A model generated the notes under the pieces. The model was not told the DNA's origin. It searched no databases and saw nothing but the letters and a program-made list of their open reading frames with translations. A program made the translations under genes and the position numbers. DNA of 6,671 nt from Caldilineaceae bacterium (GTDB lineage: Bacteria; Chloroflexota; Anaerolineae; Caldilineales; Caldilineaceae), in assembly GCA_015494005.1 (NCBI GenBank), contig WGCB01000524.1, forward strand, positions 1 through 6,671, written 5' to 3'. How positions within the stretch are numbered: position 1 is the stretch's first letter; the number at the start of each line of letters is the position of its first letter. This document shows, one piece after another, positions 4,897-6,671 of the stretch.

Positions 4897-6671
4897 TCAC
4901 ATCTCGAACACCTCGTCCAGGAGACGGTTGTTCTCCCGCACCTGCTCGTACTTGCGCCGGGCCCGCTCCAGGACCAGCCCCACCTCCTGGAGGCGCTCCT
5001 CCAGGTTGCCCTGGCTCAGGCCCGCCTCCCAGGCTTGGCGCAGCAGGTCCTCGAAGGACTTGGCCCCCTCCAGGTTGCCCAGGATCAGGTCCAGCTCGCC
5101 GATGACCAGCTCGAACATGCGGATCTTCCGGGCCAGCAGGTCGATGATGTGGGCCTCGATGGTCTCGTGGCAGCTCAGGTTGAAGATGGTCACGTCGTTG
5201 ACCTGGCCCAGCCGGTGCAGACGGCCGATGCGCTGCTCCACCCGCATGGGGTTCCAGGGCAGGTCGTAGTTGATGAGCTGATGACAGAACTGGAGGTTGC
5301 GCCCCTCTGCCCCGCTCTCCGTGCTCACCATGACCCGGGCGCCGCCCTCCTTCTCGTCCGCGCGGAAGCGAGCCACCGCCGCCTCCTTCTGGCGAATGTT
5401 CAGCCCGCCGTGGAAGCCCACCGTGGGGATGCCCCAGGCCTCCAGCTGCTCGGTGATGGCCCGCAGGGTCTCCCGGTACTCGGTGAAGATGAGGAACTTG
5501 CCCGGGAAGCGGCCCAGGATCTCCTCCACGGCCCGCAGCTTGCGGCTCACCGGGATGCTCTCGGCCAGGGCCAGGAAGCCCTGGAGCTCCCGCCGCACCC
5601 GCTCCCCGTGGGCCCGGTCCTGGGCCATCTTGGCCAGGGTCTTGGCCACGGCCTGGGGACTGCTGGTCAGCTCCTTCTGCAGGGTCATCAGAGTGAGGCG
5701 CAGGTGCTTGTTGCTCTCCACGTCCTGGAAGCGGCGGCGGATGTAGTCGGTGACGTTGGCGTAGAGCTGCCACTCCTCCTCGCTCAGGGTCAGGTGGTAG
5801 ATGGCGGCCCGGCGCTTGGGGAAGGTCACGTCCACCTTGCTGCGCCGGTTGCGGATCATCACGTCGTTGAGCAGGCGGCGCAGGGAGCGGGCGTTCTTGG
5901 GCTGGCGCTTGTCCGCGCCCTGGAGGAAGTGGCGACGGAAGGCCCGCACCGTTCCCAGCTGGCCCGGCGCCAGGATGGTGATCAGGCTGTAGAGCTCCAG
6001 CAGGTCGTTCTGCACCGGCGTGGCCGTGAGCATGAGCACGTAGCGCTTGCGGATGCGGTTGACGAACTTCCAGGCCAGGGTGCTGCGGTTCTTCAGCTTG
6101 TGGGCCTCGTCCACGATGAGCAGGTCGTACTCCCGCTGCAGGATCTGGGTGGCGTGGCGCTTCATCTTGGCCCGATCCAGGCTGGCCAGCCAGCGTCCCT
6201 CCTGGGCCTCCAGCACCGCCTGCCACTGGCTGGGCTTGTCGATGACCGTGAACTCCTCCCGGAACTTCACCGACAGCTCTTCCCGCCACTGCTCCGTGAG
6301 GGAGGCCGGGGTCAGCACCAGGACCGTGCGCACCAGCCCCCGCTCGATGAGCTCCTTCATGACGATGCCGGCCTCGATGGTCTTGCCCAGCCCCACCTCG
6401 TCAGCCAGGAGGGCCCGGCCCCGCATGTCTCGCAGGGCCCGGAGCGCGGTCTCCAGCTGGTGCTCGTAGTGCTCCACCGCGATGTCGTCCAGGCAGATGA
6501 GCTGGTCGAAGCCCTTGCTCAGGCGCAGCTGCTCCGCCTGGTAGCGCAGGAGGAAGATCTCTTTGGGGCCCGGCGGATGGACCCGGCCGTAGGTGCGGAA
6601 GAAGTTCTCCAGGCTCTGCTGGGTCTCGATGACCCGGGGCGGTAGAGTGACGCCCAGAGCCTGGATGCGGG
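4897..6671 (-). CDS. SNF2-type DEAD/DEAH helicase, C-terminal part
   Basis: 590 residues are visible up to the stop at 4897-4899; the frame is open through the right edge, so the true start is outside the window. Numbered from the first full codon (6669), superfamily 2 motifs appear in order: a Q-like segment EHYEHQLETAL (66-76), Walker A DEVGLGKT (90-97), LTPASLTEQW (119-128), DEAH box (187-190), TATPVQN motif III (215-221), KFLIFTEYRE at the start of the second RecA domain (about 391-400), STESGAEGRNLQF motif V (449-461) and VEQRIGRLHRLGQ motif VI (477-489). The EVGLGKT/HRLGQ pattern puts it in the SNF2 group near the RapA-like ATPases, which move on double-stranded DNA and remodel protein-DNA or RNA polymerase complexes. 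The charged tail after about 520 is probably helical. The in-frame GTG at 6477 is internal, since the homologous sequence continues upstream. All catalytic motifs are intact. The role here is unclear; no restriction, methylase or DISARM-like partner is visible. Confidence 0.93.
   Translation of the reverse strand, partial: RIQALGVTLPPRVIETQQSLENFFRTYGRVHPPGPKEIFLLRYQAEQLRLSKGFDQLICLDDIAVEHYEHQLETALRALRDMRGRALLADEVGLGKTIEAGIVMKELIERGLVRTVLVLTPASLTEQWREELSVKFREEFTVIDKPSQWQAVLEAQEGRWLASLDRAKMKRHATQILQREYDLLIVDEAHKLKNRSTLAWKFVNRIRKRYVLMLTATPVQNDLLELYSLITILAPGQLGTVRAFRRHFLQGADKRQPKNARSLRRLLNDVMIRNRRSKVDVTFPKRRAAIYHLTLSEEEWQLYANVTDYIRRRFQDVESNKHLRLTLMTLQKELTSSPQAVAKTLAKMAQDRAHGERVRRELQGFLALAESIPVSRKLRAVEEILGRFPGKFLIFTEYRETLRAITEQLEAWGIPTVGFHGGLNIRQKEAAVARFRADEKEGGARVMVSTESGAEGRNLQFCHQLINYDLPWNPMRVEQRIGRLHRLGQVNDVTIFNLSCHETIEAHIIDLLARKIRMFELVIGELDLILGNLEGAKSFEDLLRQAWEAGLSQGNLEERLQEVGLVLERARRKYEQVRENNRLLDEVFEM

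Noticed and set aside
4820..6289. Extension of the amidohydrolase frame into an 898-residue protein
   Set aside because: The added 490 residues are Gly/Pro/Arg/Ala-rich and lie out of frame over the clear helicase gene. The family N-terminus begins at 4819.
3563..6645. Long plus-strand frames (568 and 536 residues) opposite the amidohydrolase and helicase
   Set aside because: They are rich in His, Gln, Leu, Gly and Val without any recognisable domain, as expected for the antisense frame of GC-rich genes whose minus-strand products are unmistakable.

Overview
The window is a GC-rich stretch of bacterial chromosome in which every supported gene lies on the minus strand, so it reads right to left. 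The gene content (monofunctional proline dehydrogenase, M20D amidohydrolase, DinB/ClbS-type protein, CPBP membrane protein, four-helix membrane sensor with a GAF-like start) and the style of the proteins suggest a Chloroflexota bacterium, perhaps of the Caldilinea/Litorilinea kind. That assignment is an impression from the protein sequences and was not checked by any search. No rRNA, tRNA, CRISPR array, insertion sequence, integrase or phage gene is visible.

Layout in transcription order. (1) 6671-4897 holds the C-terminal 590 residues of an SNF2-type DEAD/DEAH helicase whose N-terminus lies outside the window. (2) After 77 bases comes an M20D amidohydrolase/deacylase (4819-3593). (3) After 56 bases comes a proline dehydrogenase (3536-2577) with a strong Shine-Dalgarno sequence. 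(4) After 26 bases comes a DinB/ClbS-like four-helix protein (2550-2029). Close spacing and shared direction suggest these last three, and possibly the helicase, are co-transcribed. (5) A 247-base gap carries the best promoter in the window, with a perfect TATAAT and an inverted repeat touching the -35 box. It precedes a CPBP-family membrane protein (1781-885) that keeps the EExxxR motif but lacks the later conserved His/Asn residues. (6) After 80 bases, containing a small hairpin and a 12-bp tandem repeat, comes the N-terminal part of a membrane-anchored GAF sensor, probably a histidine kinase, cut by the left edge.

Working together: the amidohydrolase (release of amino acids from N-acyl or amide precursors) and proline dehydrogenase (first step of proline oxidation) are a plausible small amino-acid catabolic pair. 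The DinB-like gene, CPBP protein and sensor do not obviously belong to that pathway. I see no convincing novel defence or mobile system. The best leads are the degenerate CPBP active site, the promoter/inverted-repeat module in front of it, and the tandem repeat in front of the sensor gene.
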